This document shows positions 6,203 to 6,497 of a stretch of DNA of 6,497 nt, piece after piece. This stretch comes from Planococcus sp. (in: firmicutes) (lineage in GTDB: Bacteria > Bacillota > Bacilli > Bacillales_A > Planococcaceae): assembly GCA_030147455.1 (NCBI GenBank), contig JASKZU010000199.1, forward strand, positions 1-6,497, written 5' to 3'. The notes beneath the pieces are model-generated. The model worked only from the letters and a program-made list of their open reading frames with translations. It made no database searches and was not told the origin of the DNA. Numbering within the stretch: position 1 is the stretch's first letter; the number at the start of each line of letters is the position of its first letter. The position numbers and the translations under genes were made by a program.

Positions 6203-6211
6203 TCCTCCTCT
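6203..6211 (-). promoter_or_regulatory. Ribosome binding site fixing the recA TTG start
   Basis: AGAGGAGGA on the minus strand is a near-perfect Shine-Dalgarno sequence. It ends 6 nt before the TTG at 6194-6196. This spacing, with the conserved MSDRKAALDMALK N-terminus, decides the start codon despite TTG being a rare initiator. Confidence 0.88.
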
Positions 6212-6242
6212 TATGTGGAAAACAATTTTTCTAACTGATTTC

Positions 6243-6271
6243 AGTATACTAGTTTATTGAGAAATTTACAA
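6243..6271 (-). promoter_or_regulatory. Sigma-A promoter for recA
   Basis: On the minus strand -35 TTGTAA (6266-6271; 4/6), a 17-nt spacer and -10 TATACT (6243-6248; 5/6). The predicted start near 6236 gives a leader of about 40 nt containing the strong ribosome binding site. The LexA box lies 8 bp upstream of the -35. Confidence 0.8.
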
Positions 6272-6279
6272 GAAAAAAG

Positions 6280-6293
6280 CGAACGTTTATTCG
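6280..6293 (-). promoter_or_regulatory. LexA (DinR) SOS box of recA
   Basis: The minus strand reads CGAATAAACGTTCG, one base from the symmetrical Bacillus consensus CGAAC-N4-GTTCG. It has the same CGAAT/GTTCG half-sites as I recall for the B. subtilis recA box. It sits just upstream of the recA -35. LexA bound here would repress recA until DNA damage. A further GTTCG half-site lies next to it at 6295-6299. Confidence 0.85.
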
Positions 6294-6364
6294 TGTTCGT
6301 GTGAATGTTTCCTGAATTTAACCCCCCGCTATTTTCTCATTCCCCTAAAATGAGCAGAGAAAAA

Positions 6365-6387
6365 CACGCAAAATTAAATTTTGCGTG
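6365..6387 (-). terminator. Terminator overlapping the end of cinA
   Basis: CACGCAAAA (6365-6373) and TTTTGCGTG (6379-6387) form a 9-bp stem with loop TTAAA. On the minus strand it is followed by a T-run (TTTTTC). The 5' arm encodes the last residues of CinA and the stop codon lies in the loop. It separates cinA from recA, perhaps incompletely. Confidence 0.8.
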
Positions 6388-6497
6388 CTTCTGTTTCCAT
6401 CAATGTTCGTATCAAATAATGAAGGGCGAGCTTTACTGCACGAAGACGGTTGGTGTTGCGCATTCCCGACAGTTGAAGGCGGTAGGCTTGCGTATGT
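6374..6497 (-). CDS. cinA: CinA, C-terminal 40 residues (runs off the window)
   Basis: The visible C-terminus, starting HTQAYRLQLSGMRNTNRLRA and ending in RKI, is the typical end of the CinA amidase (PncC-like, nicotinamide-nucleotide deamidase) domain in Bacillales, with the NTNRLRAVKLALHYLIRTL helix. Full CinA has an N-terminal MoaB/MogA-like (COG1058) domain and this C-terminal domain. It salvages NMN by deamidation and in streptococci is a competence-induced partner of RecA. The catalytic residues lie outside the window. The stop codon TAA (6374-6376) falls within the terminator loop. cinA directly upstream of recA is the standard Bacillota order and supports the call. Confidence 0.93.
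   Translation of the reverse strand, partial: HTQAYRLQLSGMRNTNRLRAVKLALHYLIRTLMETEARKI

Noticed and set aside
6336..6354. Small inverted repeat CTCATT/AATGAG between cinA and recA
   Set aside because: Only 6 AT-rich pairs with a 7-nt loop and no T-run on the minus strand; probably chance.
1..6497. CRISPR array, tRNA, insertion sequence, phage or defence genes
   Set aside because: No spaced direct repeats, no tRNA cloverleaf, no transposase or integrase frame. All long conserved frames are housekeeping genes.

Overview
This is a core-chromosome segment of a low-GC Gram-positive bacterium (Bacillota, order Bacillales). Every convincing gene lies on the minus strand. Read in the direction of transcription, from high to low coordinates, the order is: end of cinA, recA, rny (RNase Y), ymdB, ricA (ymcA), start of mutS. 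This is a compacted version of the Bacillus subtilis cinA-recA-pbpX-rny-ymdB-spoVS-tdh-kbl-miaB-ymcA-cotE-mutS region. There is no pbpX between recA and rny, no spoVS, tdh, kbl or miaB between ymdB and ricA, and no cotE between ricA and mutS. The missing sporulation genes, the moderate GC content (judged by eye, not counted) and the protein sequences suggest a non-sporulating Planococcaceae such as Planococcus or Planomicrobium. The genus is an inference.

Layout: 6374-6497 is the last 40 codons of cinA, whose stop codon sits in the loop of its own terminator hairpin. 6197-6373 is the recA control region, with a LexA/SOS box, a sigma-A promoter and a strong ribosome binding site. recA (5129-6196) starts with TTG and ends before a rho-independent terminator. 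4909-5068 holds a near-consensus sigma-A promoter with an overlapping dyad, driving rny (3349-4908). A terminator hairpin fills almost the whole rny-ymdB gap. ymdB (2484-3281) is followed by 310 bp without a confident gene, which holds candidate promoters, a hairpin and weak small ORFs. Then come ricA (1745-2173), a 14-bp-stem terminator, an extended -10 promoter and the first 541 codons of mutS, which runs off the window.

Functionally the window joins two themes. RecA, MutS and (through competence) CinA concern recombination and repair. RNase Y, RicA and YmdB concern mRNA decay and processing: RNase Y is the membrane-anchored endonuclease, RicA is part of the RicA-RicF-RicT complex that directs RNase Y to certain transcripts, and YmdB is a phosphodiesterase that affects biofilm and motility decisions in B. 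subtilis. I found no mobile element, CRISPR array, tRNA or rRNA. I also found no novel multi-gene system: this is a conserved housekeeping region, and the points worth a second look are in its control sequences and in the ymdB-ricA gap.
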